Below, in pieces: positions 1-7,289 of a stretch of 64,000 bases of DNA (within the stretch, counting starts at the first letter, position 1; every line of letters begins with the position of its first letter). Both the position numbers and the translations under genes were made by a program. The stretch is from NCBI RefSeq assembly GCF_900168195.1, contig NZ_FUYX01000017.1:31420-95419 (forward strand), given 5' to 3'. Under the pieces are notes generated by a model, which did no database searches, was not told where the DNA came from, and worked only from the letters and a program-made list of their open reading frames with translations. Source of the DNA: Allobosea thiooxidans (GTDB taxonomy: Bacteria; Pseudomonadota; Alphaproteobacteria; Rhizobiales; Beijerinckiaceae).

Positions 1-935
1 GCCGGGCGTCCCGGGTCGAGGTCCTCGAAGCCGATCCGGCCGATCCGGCGGCCGTCGGCCTCGCTGACATCGAGCGTGCGGTGACCGCTCGCGACCATAT
101 GGGCGAGGGCGGCCGAGAGCGTCGCGCCGGGGGCTATGCTGGCGCCAGCGGCTTCCGAAGCGACGGGCCGCATCACTTGCGCGACGGTCGCGCCGGCGAG
201 GAGCTTCAAGATCGCTTCCTCGCCGCCGATGAAGTCGCGGACGCGGGCATTGGCGGGCCGGTGGACGATCGCCGCCGGCGTGCCGTCCTGCGCGATCCGG
301 CCTTCCTCGAGCATGATGATGCGCTCACCGAGCTTCAGCGCTTCCTCGATGTCGTGCGTGACGAGCACGATTGTCTTGCCCGTCGCCTTGTGGATCGCTT
401 TCAGCTCGTCCTGGAGGCCGTGGCGTGTCACCGGGTCGAGCGCCCCGAACGGCTCGTCCATCAGCAGGATCGGCGGATCGGCGGCCAGCGCCCGCGCCAC
501 GCCGACGCGCTGCTGCTGCCCGCCGGACAATTCGCTCGGGCGCCGGCGCGCGAGCCCGTCGGCCTGCAGGCCGACCATGGCGAGCAGGGCTGCGACCCGC
601 TCCGCCACCCTGGCTTTCGGCCAGCCGAGCAGCCGGGGCACGGTCGCGATGTTGTCGAAGACGCTCCAATGCGGGAAGAGCCCGCCGGCCTGGATGACAT
701 AGCCGATGCCGCGCCGCAGGATCGCGGGATCGCCGTCGCGCACATCGCGGCCATTGACCGTGATGCGGCCCTCATCGGCCGGGATCAGCGCGTTCATCAT
801 CCGCAGCGTCGTCGACTTGCCGCAGCCCGAGGGCCCGACGATGACGTTGAAGGAGCCGTCGGTCAGGGCGAGGTCGAGCCTGTCGACGACGCGCCTGCCG
901 CCATAGAGCTTGCTGACGCCGGCCAGGGTGATCAT
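1..935 (-). CDS. yehX: Osmoprotectant ABC transporter ATPase (YehX/OpuCA-like), 3' end cut by window
   Basis: This is the ATP-hydrolysing subunit of a glycine-betaine/choline-type importer acting at the inner membrane. The frame runs without a stop from an ATG at 935 to the window edge, giving at least 311 residues. Walker A is GPSGCGKST at residues 34-42, the ABC signature LSGGQQQ at 136-142 and Walker B LLMDEP at 157-162. After about residue 245 the sequence looks like the CBS region typical of OpuCA/ProV-type ATPases, which sense ionic strength. The start codon overlaps the stop of the upstream permease in an ATGA, so the two are translationally coupled. The gene order (binding protein, permease, ATPase) and subunit sizes match E. 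coli yehZ-yehY-yehX better than proVWX. The substrate is inferred from family only. Confidence 0.85.
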   Translation of the reverse strand, partial: MITLAGVSKLYGGRRVVDRLDLALTDGSFNVIVGPSGCGKSTTLRMMNALIPADEGRITVNGRDVRDGDPAILRRGIGYVIQAGGLFPHWSVFDNIATVPRLLGWPKARVAERVAALLAMVGLQADGLARRRPSELSGGQQQRVGVARALAADPPILLMDEPFGALDPVTRHGLQDELKAIHKATGKTIVLVTHDIEEALKLGERIIMLEEGRIAQDGTPAAIVHRPANARVRDFIGGEEAILKLLAGATVAQVMRPVASEAAGASIAPGATLSAALAHMVASGHRTLDVSEADGRRIGRIGFEDLDPGRP

Positions 936-2089
936 CGTTGCGGCTCCCCATTTGCGGCCAGGACGGAGAAGGCCGTATCGCAGGCCAGCGCGAGCAGGAT
1001 CGTCGGGATGACGCCGAGCAGGACGAGATCGAGCGCGTTCTGCCCCAGCCCCTGGAAGACGAAGGCGCCGAACCCGCCGGCCCCGATCAGCGCCGCGACG
1101 ACGGCAAGCCCGATGGTCTGGATGATGACGACCCTGAGACCGGCGAGGATGACGGGGAAGGCGAGCGGAAGCGACACCTGCAGCAGGATCTGGCCGGGGC
1201 GCATGCCGCTGCCCAGAGCGGCGTCGATGGTCGCGGCCGGGACGGCGTCGAGGCCCGTGACCGTGTTGCGGACCAGCGGCAGCAGCGCGTAGCAGACGAG
1301 CGCGATCAGGGCCGGCGCCGTGCCGATGCCGGCGATGCCGAGGGTCCTGAGCCAGGGAAAAGCCTCCGCCAGCGAGGAGAGCGGGCCGATCATCAGGCCG
1401 AAGAGCGCGATCGAGGGCACGGTCTGGACGATGTTGAGGACCGCGAAGAGCCGTGCCCGGAAGCGGGGATGCCGCGTCGCCCAGATGCCGAGCGGTACTC
1501 CGAGCGAGGCAGCGATCAGCGCCGTCGCCGCGACCAGGAAGACATGCCGCTGCAGGGCTGCGGCGAACACGTCCGAGCGCGCCCGGTATTCGCGCGCCAG
1601 CGAGAGCGCATCGAACCATCCGAGCATAGCCATGCCGACGACAGGGGCGAAGACGACGACGGCGAGCAGCAGCCGCGCCCGCGTCGAAAGCCCGGCCTGC
1701 TGCGCCAGGTCGACGAAGGCGAGGGCGAGGGCGGCCAGGATCAGCCAGAAGGCCGGCCCCAGCGAGGTCCGGGCGGCCGGGACATCCGGATTCGCCAATG
1801 CGACCGAACCCGTCGCAGCCGCCGCAAGGATCAGGAGCAGCGTCGCGAACAGGGCCGATCCGGTGACGAGGCCGGTTTTCCGGCCCGACTGCAGAAAGGC
1901 CGTCGCGAGCAGGCCGACGGCGAGGATCGCGAGCGCGACGGCCTGCGCCGGGCTCGCGACGGCCCATAGCGGCAGCGGCTGGCCGGGGACGATCCGGTTC
2001 GGCGCATGCGACAGGAAGCCGAGGCTCCAGACGGCCAGCATCGCGATGCCGGTCAGGACCGGCAGCACCCAGTTCCGCACGCGCAACAT
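932..2089 (-). CDS. yehY: Osmoprotectant ABC transporter permease (YehY-like)
   Basis: Inner-membrane permease of the same importer, 385 residues, the same length as I recall for E. coli YehY. The N-terminal half has about five hydrophobic segments that ordinary OpuCB/ProW permeases lack. The C-terminal half, from about residue 165, is the conventional BPD_transp_1 fold. Its coupling-loop region shows AATIDAALGSGMRPGQIL and the following LPLAFPVILAGLR, which contact the ATPase. I chose the ATG at 2089 because sequence further upstream in this frame lies inside the binding-protein gene and reads as low-complexity Arg-rich shadow. The gene sits 32 bp after the binding-protein stop and overlaps the ATPase start by 4 bp. 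Its product should act with the neighbouring OsmF-like binding protein. Confidence 0.85.
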   Translation of the reverse strand: MLRVRNWVLPVLTGIAMLAVWSLGFLSHAPNRIVPGQPLPLWAVASPAQAVALAILAVGLLATAFLQSGRKTGLVTGSALFATLLLILAAAATGSVALANPDVPAARTSLGPAFWLILAALALAFVDLAQQAGLSTRARLLLAVVVFAPVVGMAMLGWFDALSLAREYRARSDVFAAALQRHVFLVAATALIAASLGVPLGIWATRHPRFRARLFAVLNIVQTVPSIALFGLMIGPLSSLAEAFPWLRTLGIAGIGTAPALIALVCYALLPLVRNTVTGLDAVPAATIDAALGSGMRPGQILLQVSLPLAFPVILAGLRVVIIQTIGLAVVAALIGAGGFGAFVFQGLGQNALDLVLLGVIPTILLALACDTAFSVLAANGEPQR

Positions 2090-2121
2090 CGCGCCGCGCC
2101 TGCTGTCGATCCGTGCGGCGG

Positions 2122-3033
2122 TTATTTCAGCAGGCCCTTTTCCTTGAGATAGGCTTCGGCGACGGCCTTGGCGCTGACGCCGTCGACCGCGATCCTGGCG
2201 TTCAGGCGCTGCAGGGTCTCCAGCGTGAGCGACTCGAAGACCGGGGCTAGCAGCGCGGCGATGCGGGGATGCCGGTCCAGCGCCTCCTGTCGTATGACCG
2301 GAGAGGGCTGATAGACCGGCTGCACGCCCTTGCTGTCGGCGAGCACGACCAGCCCGAGCGCGGCGAGCTGCCCATCCGTGCCATAGGCCATCGCGGCATT
2401 GACGCCGGAGGTGCCGGAGGCCGCGGCCTGTTCGGTCGCGGCGGTGTCGCCGCCCGACAGAACGAGCAGCTGGTCGCCGCTCAGCTTGAAGCCATAGGCC
2501 GTCTGAAAGGCGGGCAGCGCGGCCGGGCTTTCGACGAATTCGGCCGAGCCGGCGAGCTTGACCTTGCCGCCGCCCGAAACCCATTTGCCGAAATCCTCGA
2601 GCGAGGCGAGCTTCTGCCCCGTCGCGAGATCGCGCCGGACCGCGATGGCCCAGGTGTTGTTGGCCGGCGCCCGCTGCAGCCAGACGAGCTTGTTCGCTTC
2701 GTCCAGCTTCCTGGCCTTCTCATAGGCCGCATCCGCCGATTTCCAGGCCGGGTCCTTCTCCTGGTTGAAGAAGAAGGCGGCGTTGCCGGTGTATTCGGGA
2801 TAGAGGTCGATTTCCCCCGCCAGGATCGCCGTACGGACGATCTTGGTCGGCCCCAGCGAAACCTTGTCCTCCACCGGAATGTCGTTGGCCTTCAGCACGA
2901 GGACGATCATCGAGCCGAGGAGCGCGCCCTCGGTGTCGATCTTCGAACCGACCTTGACGGCCGTCTGGGCCGCCACCGGGGCGGCCGCCAGCAGGCCGGA
3001 CAAAACCAGACCGGCCGCGATCAGCTTCTTCAT
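2122..3033 (-). CDS. osmF: Osmoprotectant ABC transporter substrate-binding protein (OsmF/YehZ-like)
   Basis: Periplasmic binding protein, 303 residues, close to the usual OsmF length. It starts with a clear Sec signal peptide (MKKLIAAGLVLSG, hydrophobic core, then AAPVAAQTA with cleavage after AQ). The mature part begins VKVGSKIDTEGALLGSM, the typical opening of OpuAC/QAT-family betaine-binding proteins. The motif DLYPEYTGN at about residues 80-88 is characteristic of this family's ligand pocket. The start at 3033 is supported by a strong GGGAGG ribosome-binding site 7 nt upstream, while an in-frame ATG 54 nt further out has none. It is first gene of the operon with the permease and ATPase, so its promoter must lie in 3034-3369. 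The ligand (glycine betaine, choline or a related compound) is not determined by sequence. Confidence 0.87.
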   Translation of the reverse strand: MKKLIAAGLVLSGLLAAAPVAAQTAVKVGSKIDTEGALLGSMIVLVLKANDIPVEDKVSLGPTKIVRTAILAGEIDLYPEYTGNAAFFFNQEKDPAWKSADAAYEKARKLDEANKLVWLQRAPANNTWAIAVRRDLATGQKLASLEDFGKWVSGGGKVKLAGSAEFVESPAALPAFQTAYGFKLSGDQLLVLSGGDTAATEQAAASGTSGVNAAMAYGTDGQLAALGLVVLADSKGVQPVYQPSPVIRQEALDRHPRIAALLAPVFESLTLETLQRLNARIAVDGVSAKAVAEAYLKEKGLLK

Positions 3034-3369
3034 CTCAGACCCTCCCCTTGGCTCCGCTTGCCGACGTCGCAAGCCGCCCTGCGCCACAGCAACGTGCCCG
3101 GCCGTAAGAGGTTCAACCGAAGCGCCAGGCCGAAACGTGAATCCCAGCAGATGTGCAGCAGGCCGGATGCGAGGCTAGGCCATCGTCAGGTCTCCCGTAA
3201 ACCAGCCCGGAGCATCCGGGCCGGTCCGCGCCGGTCCACGGCCCATCCAAGCCTCCGGTGGTGTCAGGGCATGTCCGGAGCGGCGACGGCGTTCTGCGGA
3301 GTGGCTTCGACAGGGGAGGCATGCCAATGAACGGCCGCGATGCGGGCCGGTCCGAAGCCGGCGACGACA
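3034..3369. other. Intergenic region upstream of the osmF operon
   Basis: These 336 bases separate the osmF start from the stop of the cinA-type gene; both genes read leftward. Open frames here are GC-rich shadows with no family resemblance. The region must hold the promoter for the osmF-yehY-yehX operon, but I found no convincing -35/-10 pair or EcfG-type motif and no structured terminator. Confidence 0.6.
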
Positions 3370-4011
3370 TCACCAGCGCGGGGACGCCATGGTTCGGCCG
3401 GCGGCGAGCGAGCCGGAACCTTCTCCGGGGCGCCGCGTCTGCCGCTCGTCCGCCTGGGCTGCCTGGAGAGAGCGCCGCGCGCCTTCGTCGCCTAGCTGCG
3501 CCAGCATGAAGCACAGCGCCGCCTGCATCGTCGCATGGGTGAGGGCGTCGGGAGCAAGCTCGCCGAATTCGCAATGCAGCGCCGCAGTCCTGCTGCCGCG
3601 CGCCGTTCCGATGAAGGCTCGCCCAATGGGGTTGCCGTCCTCGTCGGGCTCGGAGCCGGTGACGCCGGTGACCGCGAGCGCACAATCGGCCTGGCTGCGC
3701 TTCAGCGCCCCGACGGCCATCGCCCGGGCGACCTCGGCATGGACGGCGGTGTATTCCTCCAGCAGATTCCGCGGCACATCCACCAGCTTTTCCTTGGCGT
3801 CCTTGGTGTAGGTGATGAAGCCGCCAGCTAGGGCGGAAGCGGCGCCGAACGGCTGCGACAGGGCATGGGCCATCAGGCCGGCCGTACAGGACTCCACCGT
3901 GACGATCCGGATCTGCAGCCGCAGCGCTGTTGCGATCAGCCGTTCGGCGAGCGCGTCGATGTCCGGCAGGGCATGGGTGTCGCAAATCCTGGTTCCGATG
4001 ATCTCTGACAT
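3370..4011 (-). CDS. CinA-family nicotinamide-nucleotide amidohydrolase (PncC-like)
   Basis: A 213-residue protein with only the CinA C-terminal (PncC) domain; the N-terminal MoCF-like half of full-length CinA is absent. The family deamidates NMN to nicotinate mononucleotide in the pyridine-nucleotide salvage cycle, in the cytoplasm. The nucleophile motif ESCTAG is at 40-45 with Ser41. It is followed by the conserved GGFITYTKDAKEKL at 63-76, and AVTGVTGSEPDE at about 117-128 corresponds to the family's VTGIAGP-type loop. About 30 residues at the C-terminus are Arg/Ser-rich and not part of the domain. The start at 4011 fits the domain boundary; its Shine-Dalgarno is weak. It lies 25 bp after the tiny gene 4037-4282 in a probable three-gene operon transcribed from an EcfG-type promoter. 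Confidence 0.82.
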   Translation of the reverse strand: MSEIIGTRICDTHALPDIDALAERLIATALRLQIRIVTVESCTAGLMAHALSQPFGAASALAGGFITYTKDAKEKLVDVPRNLLEEYTAVHAEVARAMAVGALKRSQADCALAVTGVTGSEPDEDGNPIGRAFIGTARGSRTAALHCEFGELAPDALTHATMQAALCFMLAQLGDEGARRSLQAAQADERQTRRPGEGSGSLAAGRTMASPRW

Positions 4012-4036
4012 GGCGGTGGTCCGTATGAGACGCTTC

Positions 4037-4282
4037 TCACTCCTTCCGGAGCTTGCCGAGATTGCCCGGCAGGCCGGAGAACGGCAGGTCGTCCGGGCGC
4101 AGCAGGCCGTCGGCCGGCTCGGGGCCGTGGGCATTCTCGCCCTTGTGATCCTCGTCCCAGCGGCGAATCTCCGCCGTCAGCCGCTGCAACTCCTCCGCCT
4201 GCGGAGAGCCGCGCGGCGCGTCGCCCAGCGCGGAGGCCCGCTCCACGGCCGCCCGGTATTCCGCATGGTTCGAAATCGTCAT
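4037..4282 (-). CDS. Small unknown protein, 81 aa
   Basis: I do not recognise a named family with certainty. The 81-residue acidic protein starts MTISNHAEYRAAVERASAL, predicted helical. It contains the pattern G-S-P-Q-A-E-E-L (residues 19-26), which resembles the helical N-terminus of COG5499 HigA-like antitoxins (PGTPEGDEL in those proteins) but has no helix-turn-helix after it. The C-terminus (GLLRPDDLPFSGLPGNLGKL) looks disordered. Its ATG at 4282 overlaps the TGA of the preceding gene (ATGA), so the two are translationally coupled, and it is 25 bp ahead of the PncC-like gene. A distant paralogue with the same G-S-x-Q-A-x-E-L core lies at 5561-5785. Function unknown; a stress-linked role is inferred from the promoter only. 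Confidence 0.6.
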   Translation of the reverse strand: MTISNHAEYRAAVERASALGDAPRGSPQAEELQRLTAEIRRWDEDHKGENAHGPEPADGLLRPDDLPFSGLPGNLGKLRKE

Positions 4283-4509
4283 GACGGAGCTCCCGCTTCG
4301 TCGGCTGGGAATCTGCCGTCGAGCAATTCGGCAGCGGCTCGCAGCAAGGCTTCCGGCGGCGACATCTCTTCCTGCAGATGCCATTCGACGAAGTCCCGGC
4401 TCTTGTGCGAACGCTCCGCGAGGAGCGCGACCCAGTCCCTTTCTGGAAACGCCGCATTCAGGCGAAGCGCCAGGTCCTGGCCAGTGGTGATCGGTTCAGA
4501 GGGATCCAT
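4279..4509 (-). CDS. Small unknown protein, 76 aa, first gene of the cinA-type operon
   Basis: A 76-residue acidic protein beginning MDPSEPITTGQDLALRLNAAF. The central segment (PERDWVALLAERSHKSRDFVEWHLQ) is predicted to be helical, and the C-terminus is PADEAGAPS. I know no family for it. I chose the ATG at 4509 because upstream in-frame codons run into the divergent promoter region and read as unrelated Arg-rich sequence. It is the first gene after an EcfG-type promoter on the minus strand (-35 GGAAC at 4594-4590, -10 TGTT at 4573-4570), which would give a leader of roughly 50 nt. It is translationally coupled by an ATGA overlap to the 81-aa gene. General-stress expression is therefore likely; its molecular role cannot be read from the sequence. 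Confidence 0.6.
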   Translation of the reverse strand: MDPSEPITTGQDLALRLNAAFPERDWVALLAERSHKSRDFVEWHLQEEMSPPEALLRAAAELLDGRFPADEAGAPS

Positions 4510-4569
4510 GGCAGCCTCCGATCTGAAAGCTGTAGCGTCGCGACACGGGTTCGCGCGTTCGAAGAATTG

Positions 4570-4594
4570 AACAAGAGGGAAGCGATCTTGTTCC
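4570..4594 (-). promoter_or_regulatory. EcfG-type (general stress sigma) promoter, leftward
   Basis: Read on the minus strand, GGAAC (4594-4590) is followed by 16 bases and TGTT (4573-4570). This matches the alphaproteobacterial sigma-EcfG consensus GGAAC-N16/17-cGTT at all but the weakly conserved first -10 base. It lies about 60 bp upstream of the ATG at 4509 and would drive the 76-aa, 81-aa and CinA-type genes. Not experimentally known here. Confidence 0.6.
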
Positions 4595-4678
4595 GCGTAG
4601 CGCGTTCCGACAGGCCGTGGCCGGGCGCGCACGATTTTGGCCAGATGCGAAGCCCCGAGGCGGGCCTTCCTGGAGGCC

Positions 4679-4703
4679 GGAACCGGAGATGCGGGGAGGC
4701 GTT
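4679..4703 (+). promoter_or_regulatory. EcfG-type (general stress sigma) promoter, rightward
   Basis: GGAAC (4679-4683) is followed by exactly 16 bases and CGTT (4700-4703), a full match to the sigma-EcfG consensus. It is about 100 bp upstream of the pcm start at 4805, giving a leader of roughly 90 nt. It faces away from the second EcfG-type site at 4570-4594, making this a divergent stress-promoter pair. Confidence 0.68.
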
Positions 4704-4804
4704 CCATCTGATCGCTCAGGGATCGGATGAACGGCGCGGCGTTCTTGCGATCCCTGAGCGTCGGTGGCCTTCCGGAAGCGCCGCAGCGGCGATGAGAGGC
4801 TGCG

Positions 4805-5482
4805 ATGACGAAGCGTTCCGCCGATCGCAGGCGCATGGTCGAATTTCAGCTCGTCGGTCGCGGCATTCGCGATGCGCGCGTCCTTGCCGCGATGCGGCAG
4901 GTTCCCCGCGAAGCCTTCGTCGCAAGTGGTCTCGCCGATCTCGCCTATGAGGACGCACCGCTGCCGATCGCCGAAGGCCAGACGATCTCGCAGCCCTTCA
5001 TCGTGGCGCTGATGGCCGAGGCGGCAGAGATCAAGGCGAGAGACCGCGTTCTCGAGGTCGGCACCGGATCAGGCTATGCAGCGGCCGTGATCAGCCGGAT
5101 CGCAGCCAAGGTCTTCACCATCGAGCGATATCCGGCCCTGGCGCAGGGCGCCGAGGCCCGTCTTCGCGAATTCGGCTACGACAACATCGCCGTACGAACC
5201 GGTGACGGGACGCTCGGCTGGCCGGAGGAGGCGCCCTTCGACGCGATCCTCGTCACCGCGGGCGGTCCCGACGCTCCGCCCGCACTGAAGCGGCAACTCG
5301 CCATCGGCGGCCGCCTCATCGTGCCGGTCGGCCCCGGCGAGCGCGAACAGAGATTGCTGAAACTGGTTCGTCGCGGCGACGATGCCTTCGAGCGCAAGGA
5401 TCTCGGTGGCGTGCTGTTCGTGCCGCTGATCGGCGAACAGGGCTGGATCGAGAGCGAGGTGCTTGCCAGAAGACGGCGTTGA
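4805..5482 (+). CDS. pcm: Protein-L-isoaspartate O-methyltransferase
   Basis: A cytosolic SAM-dependent enzyme that methylates isoaspartyl residues formed by spontaneous protein ageing, starting their repair. It is 225 residues, the normal length. The family substrate motif PLPIAEGQTISQPFIVA is at 53-69, with the conserved Ser62 in TISQP. SAM-binding motif I, VLEVGTGSGYAAAV, is at 82-95, and motif II DAILVTAG follows near 145. An AGAGG ribosome-binding site stands a few bases before the ATG. The gene has its own EcfG-type promoter about 100 bp upstream and is divergent from the CinA-type operon. Protein repair fits general-stress control. The short basic tail (LARRRR) is unremarkable. Confidence 0.92.
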   Translation: MTKRSADRRRMVEFQLVGRGIRDARVLAAMRQVPREAFVASGLADLAYEDAPLPIAEGQTISQPFIVALMAEAAEIKARDRVLEVGTGSGYAAAVISRIAAKVFTIERYPALAQGAEARLREFGYDNIAVRTGDGTLGWPEEAPFDAILVTAGGPDAPPALKRQLAIGGRLIVPVGPGEREQRLLKLVRRGDDAFERKDLGGVLFVPLIGEQGWIESEVLARRRR

Positions 5483-5560
5483 AGCCGCCAGCGCCCGGAG
5501 CCGCGGTGGCACGAAGAACCGCGCCCTATCCGTTCGGGCGATACCTGGGCGCGCCGCGGC

Positions 5561-5785
5561 TCATTCGGAGCCGGAAATGCCGGCGACGCCTTCATCCGGT
5601 TCGGCCGCGGCCTTCTTCGCTGCCAGCCGCATGACCTGGATGGAATCCTCGTAGAGCTTGATCGCGTCTCTGATCATGCCGAGCTCGCGTGCCTGCGCAC
5701 TGCCCGGAGATGAGCATGCCAGGCTTTCGGAGCGCCGGATGGCGGCGAGCAGGTCCTCCTGATTGCGGATGGTGCGCTTCTTCAT
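5561..5785 (-). CDS. Small unknown protein, 74 aa, paralogue-like to the 4037-4282 product
   Basis: A 74-residue protein starting MKKRTIRNQEDLLAAIRRSESL, a basic start followed by helical sequence. The core SSPGSAQARELGMIRDAIKLYEDS aligns in pattern with the 81-aa protein encoded at 4037-4282 (shared G-S-x-Q-A-x-E-L). The end is acidic and probably flexible. No DNA-binding motif is apparent. The gene lies 62 bp downstream of the SDR gene in the same direction and converges on pcm. The ATG at 5785 is the only sensible start; the ribosome-binding site is poor. Family resemblance is to the helical part of HigA/COG5499-type small proteins, which is weak evidence. Function unknown. Confidence 0.55.
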   Translation of the reverse strand: MKKRTIRNQEDLLAAIRRSESLACSSPGSAQARELGMIRDAIKLYEDSIQVMRLAAKKAAAEPDEGVAGISGSE

Positions 5786-5847
5786 GAAGGACCAACTCGC
5801 CGCAGCCCCGATGCGTTCCGCTCCGGGACGGCGCCGATGGGCCGGGA

Positions 5848-6597
5848 TCAGGGGCCGACGAGCTGGCCGCCGTCGACCACGATGCTCTGGCCGGTGACCC
5901 AGCTGGCCTTGGCCGAAGCGAGGAAGAGCACGACCTCGGCGACCTCTTCCGGCTTGCCCATCCGCCCGAACGGAATGTTGGCCAGCGTCGCATTGTAGAG
6001 CTCGGGGTTGGACGTCTTCCGGTTCTCCCAGGAACCGCCCGGGAATTCGATCGAACCGGGCGCGACGCAGTTCACCCGGATGCCCTTCCGCGCCAGCATC
6101 TTCGCCTGGCTCGCGGTGTAATGCATCACGGCCGCCTTGATGGCGCCGTAGGGTGCCGAACGCGACGAGGCGCGCAGGGCCGAGATCGACGAGATGTTCA
6201 CGATCGACGAGCCGGGCTGCAGATGCGGGATCGCCGCATGGCTGCCGCGGACCACGGCCATCATGTCGACGTTGAGCGAGGCGGCCCAGCCGTCTTCGTC
6301 ATCGCTCTGGCCGAAGCCAGATGCATTGTTGACGAGAACGTCGAGTCCGCCGAGCGCCTCCACCGCCTCCGGCACATAGGCTTCGATCTGGCCGGCATCG
6401 GCGAGGTCGACACTGGCCGCATGGGCCGTGACGCCGAGCGCCGCGATCTCCCGACGTGTCGCCTCCAGCGGCCCCGCGCCACGGGCGCAGATCGAAACGG
6501 ATGCGCCGCCCGCCGCGAAACCAAGCGCGATGGAGCGGCCGATGCCGCGGCTGCCGCCCATCACGATCACGCGCTTGCCGGTGAATTCCTTGGCCAT
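5848..6597 (-). CDS. Short-chain dehydrogenase/reductase (SDR family)
   Basis: A classical SDR of 249 residues using NAD(P)(H). The cofactor motif GGSRGIG is at 14-20, the NNAS motif at 90-93, and the catalytic set Ser137/138, Tyr150 and Lys154 (YGAIK) is complete. The C-terminal region PFGRMGKPEEVAEVVLFLAS and ASWVTGQSIVVDGG is typical of 3-oxoacyl-ACP-reductase-like SDRs. An Arg in the Rossmann region (CAR, residues 37-39) suggests NADP preference, as an inference. It is a stand-alone oxidoreductase; the substrate cannot be assigned because no pathway genes flank it. It may be co-transcribed with the 74-aa gene 62 bp downstream. Confidence 0.85.
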   Translation of the reverse strand: MAKEFTGKRVIVMGGSRGIGRSIALGFAAGGASVSICARGAGPLEATRREIAALGVTAHAASVDLADAGQIEAYVPEAVEALGGLDVLVNNASGFGQSDDEDGWAASLNVDMMAVVRGSHAAIPHLQPGSSIVNISSISALRASSRSAPYGAIKAAVMHYTASQAKMLARKGIRVNCVAPGSIEFPGGSWENRKTSNPELYNATLANIPFGRMGKPEEVAEVVLFLASAKASWVTGQSIVVDGGQLVGP

Positions 6598-6975
6598 GTC
6601 GGCATTTCCCTCTGATTATGGCAGTCCCTTATAGCGGCGGCCGAAGGCTTGGCTTCAGACTTGCGAGCATGGCGCGCATGATCGCATCGCCGGGGGCGAG
6701 CATGTGGCCGCCGATCAGCGAGCAAGTGACCTCGGGCGTGTCGGGACGATCCTGTCGAGGCTCCGGCTGCGCCGGCCCGCGAGACGCCGAACGTACAGCG
6801 TATTGTCCCCAGGGACAGGTTCCGCCGTTCATCGATGTGCTAATAATCGGTCAGGAAACGAGTTTTTCGGAAAAAGCAGGCCTCTAGGAAAGGTATTCGA
6901 TTAAGAACAGACTTGCTTTCGCGGTTTTATTTTTTCGTATTTTCACTTTCGACCGGGATGATCGTGAGGTTTCCG
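6598..6975. other. Divergent intergenic region between the SDR gene and a small secreted-protein gene
   Basis: 378 bases without a credible gene; short frames in both directions have no family match and poor starts. The part from about 6840 to 6960 is clearly more AT-rich than its surroundings (runs such as GTTTTTCGG and TTTTATTTTTTCG), as expected for promoter DNA of the rightward gene at 6976. I found no EcfG-type motif here. Confidence 0.55.
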
Positions 6976-7236
6976 ATGAAATCGAGTTCTGGTTATTTCG
7001 TGTTTCCAGGGTTCGCTGGAATGGCGTTGCTGCTGCTCTCCAACGCGGAAGCCGCAGCCTGCAACCGCATAGATGGATGCACGCGGCAAGTTACCGCCGA
7101 AAGCTACGAAATGATGCATGACGGGCGCATGGCCGAAGGAATGCGCGCCGGCCAGGCGAACATCGATGCCTTCCGTCGGATGCAGGAGGCCGGTCAGGCG
7201 CCAGCGGCACGCCGACCGCGAGCGAGAAGCCGATGA
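6976..7236 (+). CDS. Small secreted protein, 86 aa
   Basis: An 86-residue protein with an N-terminal hydrophobic signal sequence (FVFPGFAGMALLLLSNAEAAA, cleavage probably after AEA or AAA). The short mature part begins CNRIDGCTRQ with two cysteines nine-odd residues apart that could pair. The remainder is helical and ends in an Arg-rich tail. The start at 6976 is favoured over an upstream in-frame ATG at 6913 because a TGAGGT ribosome-binding site lies 6 nt upstream and the signal peptide begins there. It sits 53 bp before the DUF3300 gene and may be co-transcribed with it. No family recognised; an envelope or periplasmic role is inferred from the signal sequence. Confidence 0.5.
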   Translation: MKSSSGYFVFPGFAGMALLLLSNAEAAACNRIDGCTRQVTAESYEMMHDGRMAEGMRAGQANIDAFRRMQEAGQAPAARRPRARSR

Positions 7237-7289
7237 GCGTCACCGCGGGGTGAGAAGACACGCGTTCAGCGCTGTTGCGAGGTCAGGCC

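Noticed and set aside
6790..6823. EcfG-type promoter for the SDR gene on the minus strand
   Set aside because: GGAAC is present (6823-6819) but the nearest CGTT is 25 bases away, far outside the allowed spacer.
6618..6904. Short open frames in the SDR upstream region
   Set aside because: No plausible ribosome-binding sites, no family resemblance, Arg/Ser-rich content, and they cover an obvious promoter region.
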